Source: Pteria penguin (taxonomy: Eukaryota; Mollusca; Bivalvia; Pterioida; Pteriidae). From it: DNA of 64,000 nucleotides. The translations under genes were made by a program, and so were the position numbers. The stretch lies in the NCBI GenBank assembly GCA_035048485.1, contig CM068592.1, positions 41,944,045 to 42,008,044 of the forward strand, given 5' to 3'. How positions within the stretch are numbered: position 1 is the first letter of the stretch; each line of letters opens with the position of its first letter. The notes beneath the pieces are model-generated. The model made no database searches, was not told the DNA's origin, and saw only the letters and a list, made by a program, of their open reading frames with translations. This document shows positions 1 to 13,600 of this stretch, piece after piece.

Positions 1-3000
1 TGTGAAAATTGAAGCAATCTATTTCAATAAATAGATATATATGAAAATGATATGAGTAGATGTACAATTTTGTATATGAATTAAAATGATGAAATCTGAC
101 TCTATGATAGCTGTAAATATTTTAGTTATGATCATGAATACAATCACTTGAACATACTCATTTGTATTTACAAAATATTTCTTGTACAAAGGCATCTATA
201 TATGAATATGTATATAAATGAATACAAGTATTACATCATTTAAACACTAAATATATAATTAACTTTTTCTTTTATATTTACATATGGGACCATGGATACA
301 TATGTAAATGATTTAGCTTGCAATTAATGTGGCTAATACCAGCTTCAGCCTAGACACTGCCATTATGTTTGAGGTTAAAGGGGTAACCTTCTGTTACCAT
401 ATTTCAGTATGACTTGTACTGGGTGAAATTAAAACACATAGAAGCCATGACTTCAGATTTCTGTTAATATTACTTTGGAAAGATTAATCTATTAACCAAA
501 TAAGTTCTAAACATCTTAAATGTCAGGTAGAGCAAGGCCTTCTGAAGAGGTTTCCGAAGAAGGGTACAATATTGCCCTTTATTACTTCTACAGCTCATCA
601 CATTAAAAGTTGTTCAGTCAAAACAACTTTAGTGTATGGGATCATAAGTACTTTCTCTTTACCTAATGCCTTCAAAATTCAACCTTTTATTTTGTGTATA
701 ACTTGCATAACACAATAGATTTACCTATATATGCAACAAAGATGAAACATATGAAATAACATATATACAATGGCTATGAAAGTTTTAGAAGAATTCTGAC
801 AGCTAGCAGTTTCTGCCTGGCAGACTAATAAATTTCTGGACATGGGTGTAGGTCTCCATCTTGACCTTTATGTGCTTAGTATGTTAATATTTTATACATC
901 TTTCATGAGGGCTATAGAAACTTCCTTTTTTCATCTGTTGTCATTTCTGCAAAATTATCAATACATTAATATGCAATTACAAGAAGACATGCAGTTAACG
1001 AAACAAACATGATAAGTAATTTTTAAAGGCTTTCATTATTAATGTTTTATAATCTTTTGTAACAATTGATAGTAAATAACATATATAATATGTAATGTAA
1101 ATAACTTTTCAAAATGTGATGCCCTTGACCTTTTCTACCATAATACTTTTAAATTCTGTAGAGTAGCATATTAGAGGTCAAGGTCATATATATCATATTA
1201 CCTGTTTACCTCTAATCTTGCATTCCTTTCTTTTAGCAGCTTTGAAGACATTCCTACAGTTCTTTTATTCCTTCTCATTCCGTGGCCTCTAGATTATTTA
1301 ATGTATGCCATTATTCTAACACTTTCTTGCCTTGCTAAATGACCTGAACCACTTTGTTTCCCTGTTTTAGTATGACTCTCAGTATCTTTTATCTTCCATA
1401 GGTACAAAGTAAGTTTCTAATCTGCTATACTGCTATCCTATAATGGAAATTTGTATTACATTATTCATTCCTAGCTGCCTTGATCTAGGATCAAACCTGG
1501 ATTTGATAAAAGTAAAAACTATAGTGTGTTTCAAGCAGGACTGTAGCCTATTTTGTCACTGAGGTTACATGTGTTTATAGAAATACTATGATAATATAGA
1601 TATTATCAAATAGAAATACAATACACATTTACAAGTAAAGTATTATACTGACACTTGTAACATGTTTTAATTGTCTTTAGTAATAAATACAGTGAGATGT
1701 TGCTCAGCAAATGCAGTCCTTAGCTTCAATGGAAGAAGAACTCATTGGAACACATTGTCACATCTCAGATATTTTCAAAAAAGGATAGGGGCCAGTTTTA
1801 AAAGTTCTCCATCAATTTGCCTATGACCCACTTTTATCATACAGAAAGACACTTTTCGTAAAAGACAGCATTATGAAGGGCTGCATTCAAATTTTACTTT
1901 CACATAACTTCATGTTGATCTACAGAAATGATGAGATATTTTCCAATAAAAATGATATTCTCTCATAATAATGTAAAATATATGGAGGTTGAATTGGTGT
2001 TTTTCCAAGAAACATCAGAAAACATCTTATTTCCTTCAGCATTAAATCTTATTCAAAACAGTATGAAAGGTAGGGATAAGAATAATGAAATTGTTGGAAA
2101 AAGAAAAAAAAAATGGGGGGGGGGTGATTTGGACATATGAGTAAATGTTGTCTTCAGGGCAAATAAATTTGTGAATCAGAATCTACTACAATGTACTATA
2201 AATAACTATAACTGTTACAAATAAAATGCTTATAAGTGAAGACAACAAACGGGAATAGAAGTGTGTGGGAGGGGGGGCTAATTAACTCCCAAAACACTAT
2301 TCTTTTTTTTCTTGTTCCTTCAATGGGTAAATTACAATTTATTATAGTTTTAACTAGGCTGTTATATATACATGTACTCCACTTTGTAGTAGTAACGTTA
2401 TGATCAAAATATAATATTGTCGCAGTACTGTAAAAAAAATTCTTTATGAGCCCCTTTTGGGGGCCCCTCGATCAAACCACGTTGGACAACTACTGTGACA
2501 TAAATCTTTTAAATATTCATTGCATAAAGTCAAATTACTTATGACAGTATTACTTATCATCTTTTTCTGTGCCTTTGGGTAGTTAGTGTGTACTTACACA
2601 TCTAAAAGTGTTTATAGAGTTTGATAAAACACATTTTACGAAGTTATACTCACCGTTACACTCGAGTCCTTTGTTTTTGTCACGTGATATGCTGACCCGA
2701 TCTACATGCATGTCAAATGTTGAGTAAATAGTGAGGGTAACGGACATTTCTCAATTTTTCCGGTTCTTATAAACGCGTTAATGTCGTCAATAGAGCCGAC
2801 TTTCGATTTAGTGTAACTGTATTTCGTAGTTTTATCGTATTTAGTTTCAGATAAGTAAATGATACATAACGTTTATGAAATACCATTTCCGACAGCTAGT
2901 GCAACTTTAAATGGTTGGCAGAATTTTACATTTCATGGATGATAGATTTTTCCCGGGTGAGAGGAGGTAGTGTAAGAGATTAGCATGGTCTTCATAGAGT

Positions 3001-3850
3001 ATGTTCTGTGAATCTTTCTGTTCTGCAGACTCCAGAATGACACACTAGACATGGCCTTATGTCTGCTTAAGTCAACACTTGATATCAGACCAATGTCATA
3101 AGATCAAAGTTTAAAATGTGCTTGTAAATGCCAAAGAGGTATGAAGCCCGTAAAGTAAAGACATGGAAGTTATTTTATATGTTTACTTAACATCTACAAA
3201 ATGTATCAGAAGTAACTGTCTCACGAACATCCCAGAATGGTCACTGAAAAATGACTTGCATACATTCCAAGCATCAATCGGTTTCCGGCATTGTACTCAG
3301 TAATATATCAGCGATGTAAAATGTAATCCAGTACACAATCTATGTCATCTATCTCGAGGAAAGTAATTAAAGCTGCAACAGTTCGGGATTAATGTTTAAT
3401 TTAAGTCCGTTGAATTGTGAAAGTCTTCTAACGTCTTTATTACACGCCAAGCACTGACCTATTTGTCTGGAGCACATGCAAGCGTCTATAACTACAGGAA
3501 CCATTTTTATATAATCCTGCCATACTGAAGCACTCTGTGGACATAATTTGGCAAAGTTGATACTTATGATAATGGGATATTGTATACGAACTATAAAATC
3601 ATCATGGTTTATGACTCATAGGAGGACTTTAATTTTTTCCCAACATAAGCCTATATCAAAATTAAACCTCTAGGTATCATAACAATAAACATGGCGAATC
3701 CCCTAGGTCCACGTCCAAAATGGCGTCAATTTGCAAAGAATTTTCTATGTTTGAGATCCTGTAATTCAATGAAAGTTTGAATTTATTTAAAGGTTAGTAC
3801 ATAATTTGAAAGTTGTTTCAATGCAGAGTGATTACATGTATAACATTTAT
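1..3850. other. AT-rich sequence without a supportable gene
   Basis: No splice-bounded open frame stands out on either strand. A G-run lies at about 2116-2125. The stretch 2690-2850 is somewhat richer in CpG. Confidence 0.6.
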
Positions 3851-3856
3851 TTGCAG

Positions 3857-3946
3857 GTTGGTGTTTCCAAGGAGGATGAATTTTCAACAAGAGGCGGTGT
3901 GGTCCACAAGTGCATATGTATGGGAAATACGAAAACAAGTTGGTGA
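3857..3946 (+). other. Exon-like segment, possible terminal exon of an upstream gene
   Basis: After acceptor TTTATTTGCAG, one frame stays open for 29 codons (VGVSKEDEFSTRGG... ending TSW) before TGA. Composition is less AT-rich than its flanks. There is no partner exon or recognisable family, so it could be chance. Confidence 0.2.
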
Positions 3947-4319
3947 ACTTTAACAACAGTGTTTGTCTCTGCCTTTGTGGACACCTATGTTATAGTGGTA
4001 ATTTTTAAGAAGTGTTGAGTTGATACTACTGAAATTTTATAATCATAATTTTTAGTGAAATTGTTTTAGTACTGTAAAAGGATTTTGAAATTTTATGACC
4101 TTAACACTGAAGTCAATGGAAAAATGTTGAATGTTATGATAACTACTGGGTCAAGTCTATTTCTTATAGCTAGGTTTCATTAGTAGTAATCAAGTTGGAG
4201 TGATCTCCCATTGTCAGTCATGATTGTTGTCCAGTAGGAGTTTTGCCTTTGTCTCATATTCATATTACAATGTAATTTTAGTTTTCGAGTTGGGGGGGGG
4301 GGGGGGGGGTGCTGATAAT

Positions 4320-4520
4320 TGCACTTCTTTGGAACATGATTTACATTGCTTATGGTCTAAAAACTTGATAAAGCATCGCAAAACTTCAGGAAGTATCACT
4401 AATCGGAGAAATCATCTACTTATAAATAAGTATTCTCCCAATACGAGATCTTTTCATAAGGGAAGTAACTCCTATGAAATATCATGCAAAAGAAATCTAC
4501 CTACTGTAACAGGATATTAA
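4320..4520 (+). repeat. Dispersed repeat, copy 1 (AAGGGAAGTAACTC type)
   Basis: GCAAAACTTCAGGAAGTATC, CGGAGAAATCATCTACTTA and ATAAGGGAAGTAACTCCTAT GAAATATCATGC occur in the same order in intron 5 (25090-25240). It follows an 18-G run at 4292-4309. Confidence 0.6.
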
Positions 4521-6552
4521 ACAGACTTGATACCGACTATCATAATATGAAAAGGATATTGTATACCAAAGAAGAAGTTTATGTTTTTGTTGGTCTTAAG
4601 TTGAAGCGATTTTAAGACTGATTTATTTTACGCTTTTTTTTTAGCCCCGTCAATCAAAAACGACAAATTGCCATCAACTTTCAACTTCTACAATTACAGA
4701 TTTCGCGTGCGAATTGCCTTCGTCGACAAAAGTAAATATAACATTACTTTTGGATGTTTTGGGCGGAGTTGTCTTTGGTTTCAACCATGTTTAATGCGTT
4801 ATTTGAAGAGTGTCAGATATCTGCATTACGTAATTTATCAAATGGATAATAGTACTTTATTGACCCAGTAAATAGCATCATTAATCCATGCATCGAATTC
4901 CTTTATTACTCTTTGATATACTGGGCTTTAGCTATACTAATTCATTTATAAAAAGGGGTGGAAATCGAAAATAATGCATGTGTATATAGATTTTACCAAA
5001 TTACCAAAAAAGTTCCTCGGTAAATACAGATGTCATCTTCACATGACGAAACACTGAGAAAATGAAAGTACATGTAACCGTTTTGGAAAATTCAGGAATT
5101 AATAGGTTATGCACAAACTGAAAGTACTGAAAACTATTGATGTTAATGTTATGCTTACCATTTACATATCCTATGACTCATTTTATCAATTTTATCAAGT
5201 AGTTTATATCATAAACATTTAATATGTTTATATCAAGAACCCCAAATTTCCTCTGCTGAATAGGAACAATATCTAGATACAAGTGCTGCCTGTGGGTAGA
5301 TACAGACGCCTTATTCATTCTGATACTATAATATTATTATATTAAATTAATTAAGGAGCTGTTGCTATGTATACTGCGCATGGGAACAAAGTATCTGTCC
5401 TTTCTATTAGATAATGTCATATATGGTCAATTGGACAGTTGAACAGCAATTCATTCTATTAACGAGAATTGAAACAGACATTTATTATTGTGGCGAGTAT
5501 TAATTTCTTATCAAGAAATAAATTTAAATATATGAACTTTCATAACCGTGATTAATTCAAGTGATTCTATCATCTAAATTTAGATAACAAGGATGTCATT
5601 TCCCCTGCAATTCATTTCAAAAATCCAGGATCGACATCTTAACTATAGAACAGGAGAAAAAAGAAATCCACAGAACACATTTTAACCAGAGTTTGAAATG
5701 GTATTTTTCAAGGGTTATCTCTACTAACAAATCTTTTTTCATGCTAAACAAACACGTATTTTAGTTATTCATTGTACTTGACAATTTTCATCGGTCCAGA
5801 GTATTGGTCAGTATAACTATTCTCTGTTTGAGGTTGTTTTTATTGTTCATTGCTGCGCAAGTTAACGTTTAAGGTCAATGTACGAGTTACGTCGAATAAG
5901 AATTATTGGAAGGCTCTGCTTCGACAAAAAAGCTTCTCTCTCAAGCCCACCCATCCCTAACAATTTTATATTCAGAATATTCTGTATTGATTACGGTTGG
6001 AATATAACAAATGTATATACTTTTTATTTTATTAAGAGTCTTATATTTCAGCTTTTCCGGATTTTGTGTTGTATTGTATTGTTTATTCATCAAAAGCTGT
6101 ACAGCTTATAGATATATGTTAATGGACTATATGGACTGAGAATTTGATTTATGTATATATTTAATGTGTATTTAATGAGCAGAGCGCTTCACCTCCTATA
6201 ACCGTGCTCGAGTTTAGTTTAGAGATAATGTATGGTCGTTTGAGTGAGAACGAATTAGAAAATAAATGCTATAGTCAAAGGCAAAAATCAAAGGTGTTGT
6301 CCTCCTTTTTTCCCTGTTCATTTGACAGTGTTTGTTTCTCCGATCCTACGTCACTAATTGCTAGTATGATACATACAGTCATGTTCATCTATATTGAATT
6401 TTAAAATCTGCATACGGATCAATCACGGCTGTGACGTCATCTCAGAGCTTCAAATTGTATTGAAATTTAGCATAGAAAGGAAAACGACTGAAGATCGCAT
6501 TTGATATTGTCCCAAACAGCAGACTTCATTGCCTCAAAGATCTCATAAGCCG

Positions 6553-6726
6553 GGGACAGGCTTCGTGTAGTAGTTAAGCGCTTGAATTGCGGTGCCGACG
6601 ATCCGGGTTCGATTCCCGGGTTGCGCCACTATGTTAAAGAGGTTGGTCACCTCCTGTTTCCATGTCGCGATATAACTGAAAAATTGTTGAAAGCGATGTA
6701 AAACACCGATCAAGCAACCAACCAAA
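6553..6726 (+). mobile_element. SINE family B, full copy with target duplication
   Basis: tRNA-like head with A-box (TAGTTAAGCGC) and B-box (GGTTCGATTCC), then a body shared with three other copies (ACTATGTTAAAGAGGTTGGT, GCGATATAACTG) and an (ACCA)n-like tail. Flanked by ATCTCATAAGCCG (6540-6552) and ATCTCATAATCCG (6727-6739), a 13-bp duplication with one mismatch. Confidence 0.9.
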
Positions 6727-7979
6727 ATCTCATAATCCGTTACTCGATTATTTTTACCCTATTGAATCTCTGTGTTTTAAGAGACACAGAGGCCTCGGGC
6801 GTTAGGTCAGTTTGCGACATGGAAAGATCTGTTGTAAGTGTTCGCTCACTAAATCCAATATGTGGAATGAAAACAATGAATAAAGTCATTAAATATATTG
6901 GAGGGGGGGGGGGGGGGTTCAATCCAAGCACACATATAAATGATCTGAACTACAACATATATACATGCTAATATCCAAGATTTTACAAGAGTATTTACAT
7001 GTCGAAAAACGGTAAAATTTGCGAGCGAAAAAAAAAATCAATAAATAAAATAAAAAATGAACGTCCACAGAGATTTCCGTCATGTGACCTCGGCCCAGGA
7101 TAGTTCAAACATAAACTCTGAGTGGGACGATGAATTTTGATCCTAGAAGACTGGATAGTTTTAGTGGAAATAGACCTTATAAACATGCTGACAACACAGA
7201 TGTCATGTACAGATACATATCGACGGTTATTTGTTTTCCAGATGAATAACATTGTTTCAATTCCATCATACTTTTATCATTCATGTAAGACGTGTACTAC
7301 AAAGCGCGATGTACATGAGTGAACCGACGCAATCAGCTGTTTCACAGAGATATCTGGACACTTGTAAAATGCAATGTAGACACAGTTTGCATTAGAACTG
7401 GATCCATGAAGAAACACTGAGATGATCAAGATAAATGACTTTGCATGAGTGATGCCCCTTGGGATTTATTTTCAGTTTCTTAGTAGTCTTATTTTTTGTT
7501 TTACTATAGTGAGAAAATAACAGAGGACATTTCATCTGCGTATGTTTCTCCAGTGAGTTCAAATACTGATAGTCATATGTTTATATTAATATCGGTAATA
7601 ATACATGACGGAAAAATTGCATGATCGCTTACGGTAAAACCAGAGTCATAATCCATATTACATCCGGAATGTTTCGGACCTGTTCTCATAAAAGACAAGG
7701 GCATTATGTAAGACTCGAAGCGTACATGTACGCGTATTCCATTGCAATGACAGGTCGCAAAATCCGTTTTTGGACTCCGCTGACGCGGCGTTCACGACTT
7801 AATTTGCGACCTGTAAATCACTGATTACATGCCGGAAGTTTGAGAATACAAGCATGTCATCTCCTAATTCGTGTTGTGATATTCTGATGCTACATTATTA
7901 ATTAAGATTCGTCAATTGTAAATGCAATCGACCTTTAACCTTTGATTGTTTGTGTGTTCATCTCTGTGGAACTTTATTT

Positions 7980-8275
7980 TTGTATTGTTCATTGTGACAA
8001 ACACACCTATTAAGGGAGATGACACTTTTTGTACTGAACCTTGTGACGGGCACATCTATTCCGGAATATGATATATTTTGTACTGTATCTAGTGACAGGC
8101 ACATCTATTCCGGAAGATGATATGTTTGTATTGTACATTGTGACAGGCACATCTATTCCGGAAGATGATATTTTTGTATTGTACATTGTGACAGGCACAT
8201 CTATTCCGGAAGATGATATTTTTGTATTGTACACGGTGACTGTAAACACACCTATTACGGATGATATTTTGACGA
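7980..8275. repeat. 48-bp tandem repeat, about 6 units
   Basis: Unit contains GTGACAGGCACATCTATTCC followed by GGAAGATGATATTTTTGTAT. The middle three units are nearly identical; the edges are diverged. Since 48 is a multiple of three, both strands show accidental open frames. Confidence 0.9.
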
Positions 8276-9067
8276 AGATCCTACTTCCATGAAACGTACA
8301 GACAAACAAGACAACTTAAACAAGATGCGATGATTCTGGGTTGCAGTCTTATTTAGGGAAAATAAAAAATCATGGGGTCAGGGTCACTAAGTCAAAATAT
8401 TCAGTACCAATGAAAGGATATTTTTTTCAAGGAATCCAAACACTAAAGCCACACATTTATAACCACTCCAAGACTATTACCAAGGTAAAAGTTGACAGAC
8501 AGACAGACGAACAAATTCATTTACCGACAGGACAGAAGAATATGTCTCCTAATGTCTGATTCTGGGGAATAAAATAACTGTACTAAAGTTTGATATGATG
8601 TACACAGTGATTGGAGGGCGATAATTGATTTCAATGCCTTATAAGGATCAGATAAGCGACTGCATTATCCGTCATGCGGTCGATGAAGAGTCCCAAATGG
8701 GAGACAACTGTTACTCCACGATCAACACTATTGTGAAACATAAAGAACTTTATCTATACAAGCTGTGTGGCTTTCTTTGTACGCTGAAGAAATCTGAAAA
8801 GAGGTCAATCAGAGGAAAATCAAATACTAAATTCATAAATCAAAATAGACTATGAAAGAAAACAAATATCATGGAAAGACTTTTGTTGCTTGGAATCATT
8901 TGCTTTAGTTTTTTTCTATGTTTTAAACTTGTAATATTGTAGTAGTGCCTGGGTGGCCTGAGTTAACCCTCTATATGCCCTCACTGATCAATATACATAA
9001 CGTAATCATGGTCGTTAGGCAAGTCACTCATCTTTTTTAGACTGGTAGTAATGGCCACCTCCCTATA

Positions 9068-9916
9068 ATGAAGCCGCGTGTAATAGTGATAGAGGTGGTC
9101 GTGGTGTATGTGTTCAGTAATCTGGTAGGTGTAGGGGCCCTCAGTAAACGGGAGGATGAGAGTCTGGGAAATCTCTTCCAAGACATTCTGAAAAGTCTGG
9201 AAGGCGAAGGAGCCGGAATCACGGAAACTTCTACAACTTTACACTTCACGACAAAATCAGGAGTGACGTCATCGGTATCGAAAACGACAACTATTGTGCC
9301 ATCAACAAAGTCATCAGGATCGAGTAAGATTGTAAACGATAAAGTGTTGGATAATTCAATCATTAGCAATGGGACGAGCTCCAGTAATGTTTCCATGACT
9401 ACGGAAGCACCAAGCACACCGACGCAAACTCAAGGTAATCTATCCTCCTCCGTTACCACCAATGTGACCGGTAGAGCAGAGGTGACCGGTACATCCGAGG
9501 TGACAGGTAACATAACTCTGGCCAGTATGACAACAGTCAACAGTAAGGAGCTAGCAAAGATGTTGGGATTTACTTCCCCTCCTCCGTCCACGTCTACGAA
9601 GAGCTCTGCGTGCGATACCGAGAAGAAGTTGACGTCACTCTGTAGTAAAACTGCTCTACCCGATCTCATTCAGGAGGTCAATATCTGGGATGTTTATTTC
9701 ACCATCTTTTCGGATACCATTATAGAAGCATTGTTACTGAACTGTGCCTCAGGGAGCTGGTGTCTAAGGAATGAATACGATGCCTATAAGGCCACGATGC
9801 TGGAGAAGGCAGAGATGGTACACGATTCAGACGCTTTCGGTGCTATGTGTGATTCCAGCTCCAGACAATGCATTCAGCAGGTGGTCCAGGGATTCCAAAA
9901 CTGTAGCGTTGGCCCG
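9068..9916 (+). CDS. Exon 1: signal peptide, mucin-like stalk, first half of Cys region
   Basis: 283 codons ending in phase 0 at CCG before donor GTAGGT. Residues 10-24 are hydrophobic (four Val in a row), with Ala/Ser around 24-26 as possible cleavage sites. Residues 52-180 are rich in Ser and Thr, with sequons at N101, N107, N124, N132 and N148; residues 139-148 contain two EVTG repeats. Cysteines lie at 182, 192, 226, 232, 261, 268 and 279, separated by helix-like segments. Base composition is clearly richer in GC than the surrounding intron. Reading on past the donor meets a stop after nine more codons. Confidence 0.85.
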
Positions 9917-10608
9917 GTAGGTCATACTTTTTATAAAAACATCTAGGATTGATTGTGTTGAAGGAAACGTTTTAAACAATATGCTACGAGAATAATTTAT
10001 GAAGTGAGTCACCTGCCCTTGCTTTGTTAAGGAATCAGAAGAAATGGGAAAGAGATCCCAGAAGGATGGCGTTGCTCTTTTATTCCTTCTGGTGGGAAAA
10101 TTTTATCAAAATTGCCATTTTGTTCTACTTTTGAAGGTTGATTTTCTTTTCTTTGACAAGCATATAATCATAAAACTGCAGCATATAATTATAGGACTAC
10201 AGCATATAATAATAAGACCATAGCATATAATTATAGGATCACAGCATATAATAATGAAACCATAACATATAATAATGAAACAACAGCATATAATTATGCA
10301 ACCACAAAATATAATTAAATAACAGCATGATATCCGTAAAAAGCTCACATAATACAGCTATGGCGTTCCATAGAGACAGACTCGTAGTCTCTAACCAATA
10401 TTATATAGAATCATCTGGTATTATAGGTAGAATATAGTATATAAATAATTTGATATCCGTAAAAAGCCTATATACGACATGCTATGGCGTTCCATATATA
10501 TCGCTTACCATTTAGGGGACTCTGCAATAACAGGACTACCTCGCTTATTTATAGATGACTCTGTAATATTCGTTAAATCTGTGGCAACACAATCTGTCCC
10601 TATGTATT

Positions 10609-10649
<41 letters not shown>

Positions 10650-13600
10650 TCTGGTAGGTTTCGACATCCATTCTATTAACTCGATATAGTAAGACAACAG
10701 TATTGAGGAAGTTTGGATATTAGGATATTGGTAAGTAATTTAAGACTGTAAAGTGGTCAGTCAATAACAGCTAGGTATACGTAAAACTAGGTCAAGGTAC
10801 ATAATGTTACAGGAACTGATCAGGTTGTTCAACATCATCTGCAGGTAAATAAACGTAGGTCAAGTTACATAATGTATCATGAACTGATCTGGCAGTACAA
10901 CATCCTAAACAGGTAAATAAACAGAGGTCAAGGTACATAATGTAACATGAACTGATCTGGCTGTACAACATCGTCAACAGGTAAATAAACGTAGGTCAAG
11001 GTACATAATGTAACATGAACTGATCTGGCAGTACAACATCCTCAACAGGTAAATAAACGGAGGTCAAGGTACATAATGTAACATGAACTGATCTGGCAGT
11101 TCATCATGCTCAGCAGGTAAATAAACAGAGGTCAAGGTACATAATGTAACATGAACTGATCTGGCAGTACAACATCCTCAGCAGGTAAATAAACGTAGGT
11201 TAAGGTACATAATGTAACATGAACTGATCTGGCAGTACAACATCCTCAGCAGGTAAATAAACGTAGGTCAAGGTACATAATGTAACATGAACTGATCTGG
11301 CAGTACAGCATCCTAAACAGGTAAATAAACAGAGGTCAAGGTACATAATGTAACATGAACTGATCTGGCAGTACAACATCCTCAGCAGGTAAATAAACGT
11401 AGGTCAAGGTACATAATGTAACATGAACTGATCTGGCAGTACAACATCCTAAACAGGTAAATAAACGTAGGTCAAGGTACATAATGTAACATGAACTGAT
11501 CTGGCAGTACAACATCGTCAACAGGTAAATAAACGTAGGTCAAGGTACATAATGTAACATGAACTGATCTGGCAGTACAACATCCTCAACAGGTAAATAA
11601 ACAGAGGTCAAGGTACATAATGTAACATGAACTGATCTGGCTGTACAACATCCTTAGCAGGTAAATAAACAGAGGTCAAGGTACATAATGTAACATGAAC
11701 TGATCTGGCAGTACAACATCCTCAACAGGTAAACAAACAGAGGTCAAGGTACATAATGTAACATGAACTGATCTGGCAGTACAACATCCTAAACAGGTAA
11801 ATAAACAGAGGTCAAGGTACATAATGTAACATGAACTGATCTGGCTGTACAACGTCCTCAGCAGGTAAATAAACGTAGGTCAAGGTACATAATGTAACAT
11901 GAACTGATCTGGCAGTACATCATCCTCAACAGGTAAATAAACGTAGGTCAAGGTACATAATGTAACATGAACTGATCTGGCTGTACAGCATCCTTAGCAG
12001 GTAAATAAACAGAGGTCAAGGTACATAATGTAACATGAACTGATCTGGCAGTACATCATCTCAAACAGGTAAATAAACGGAGGTCAAGGTACATAATGTA
12101 ACATGAACTGATCTGGCAGCACAACATCGTCAACAGGTAAATAAACGTAGGTCAAGGTACATAATGTAACATGAACTGATCTGACAGTACATCCTCAACA
12201 AGTAAATAGACGTAAATATACAAATACCTGCTTTGTGTGTATCTTTGTTTGACAATCATTTGATCATTTCATTGCTTAATAAAATCCCAGTTGTATGTAA
12301 TGTTATCAAGACCTACAGCTCTATATGAGGTGCTCTGACGCCGATGTTAAGCGTTTACACTACACAGACAGATTGATTGGTCAAGGGGGACAATCAAGTC
12401 CTATCAAATTTGTATGATCTGATGTGTTTACTAGTCGAAATAGGTTATGAGCACTTTCGTCATCTCTTGAACAGTGCGGAGAAAATGCGGCAGGGACTAT
12501 AAATGTTTTATGTAACCCTGATCTGCTCTTTTCAGTAACAATTAATTCTTTGTGTGATCGATATTTATCTGCTATTTATAACATGTAAACCTGTCATCTA
12601 CTCAAATTTCCTTCACAGATTTCAGGTGATATTTAAAGCTAAGGCGTCCATGATTTTTCCAGGTAATAAATACTATTGATCGTTAAATTCTACTAAGACT
12701 TCTTCATTCAACGTATACAATGTCATCCCATTATTAGGTATACTAAATGTTCTGTGACGGCCTTGCTATAAGGTCATCTATCACCTCATGTTTCCCAGTT
12801 TGTCCTATGTCTATGTCAGGGGAGGAGATAAGAGGAATCATGACTTATGCCTATGTCCATGTCAGAGGAGGAGTTAGAGGAATCACGACCTATGCCTATA
12901 TCCATGTCAGGGGAGGAGATCAGAGGAATTATGACATGCCTATGTCCATGTCAGGGGAAGAGATAAGAGGAATCATGACTTGTGCCTATGTCCATGTCAG
13001 GGAAGGAAATAAAAGGAATTATGACTTATGCCTATGTCCATGCCAGGGTAGGAGATCAGAGGAATTATGACTTATGCCTATGTCCATGTCAGGGGAGGAG
13101 ATAAAAGGAATCATGACTTATGCCTATGTCCATATCTAGAGAGGAAATAAGAGGGATCATGACTTATGCCTATGTTCATGTCAAGGAAGGAGATAAGAGG
13201 AATCATGACTTATGCCTCTGTCCATATCTAGAGAGGAAATAAGAGGAATCATGACATATGCTTATGTCCATATCTAGAGAGGAAATAAGAGGAATCATGA
13301 CTTATGCCTATGTTCATGTCAAGGGAGGAGAGGTGAGGAATCATGACTTACACCTATGTCCATGTCAGGGTAGGAAATAAAAGGAATGATGACTTATGCC
13401 TATGTCCATGTTAGGGGAGGAGATCAGAGGAATTATGATCTATGCCTATGTCCATGTCAAGAGAGGAGATAAGAGGAATGATGACTTATGCCTATGCCGA
13501 TATCTAAAGAGGAAATAAAAGGAATAATGACTTATGCTTATGTCCATGTCAGGGGAGGAGATAAGAAGAATCATGACTTATGCCTATGTTCATGTCATGG

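Larger units (their letters stand above)
4525..9040. other. Intergenic sequence upstream of the membrane-protein gene
   Basis: Apart from the SINE (6553) and 48-bp array (7980), I see only a 15-G run at 6903-6917, a short inverted pair ACAGGTCGCAAA / TTTGCGACCTGT (about 7749 and 7803), and a GACAGACAGAC stretch near 8495. No promoter motif for the gene can be supported. Confidence 0.5.

Noticed and set aside
3691..3780. Short frame from ATGGCGAATCCC as a first exon joined to the 3857 segment
   Set aside because: It meets a TGA at about 3778 before the only good donor-like GTTAGT (3793), so it cannot be joined in frame.
6553..6625. tRNA gene
   Set aside because: The A- and B-boxes are those of a SINE head; the body, tail and target duplication follow, and other copies exist.
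9037..9669. Minus-strand open frames opposite exon 1
   Set aside because: Shadows of the + strand exon, whose frame joins five further exons; no splice or start support on the minus strand.
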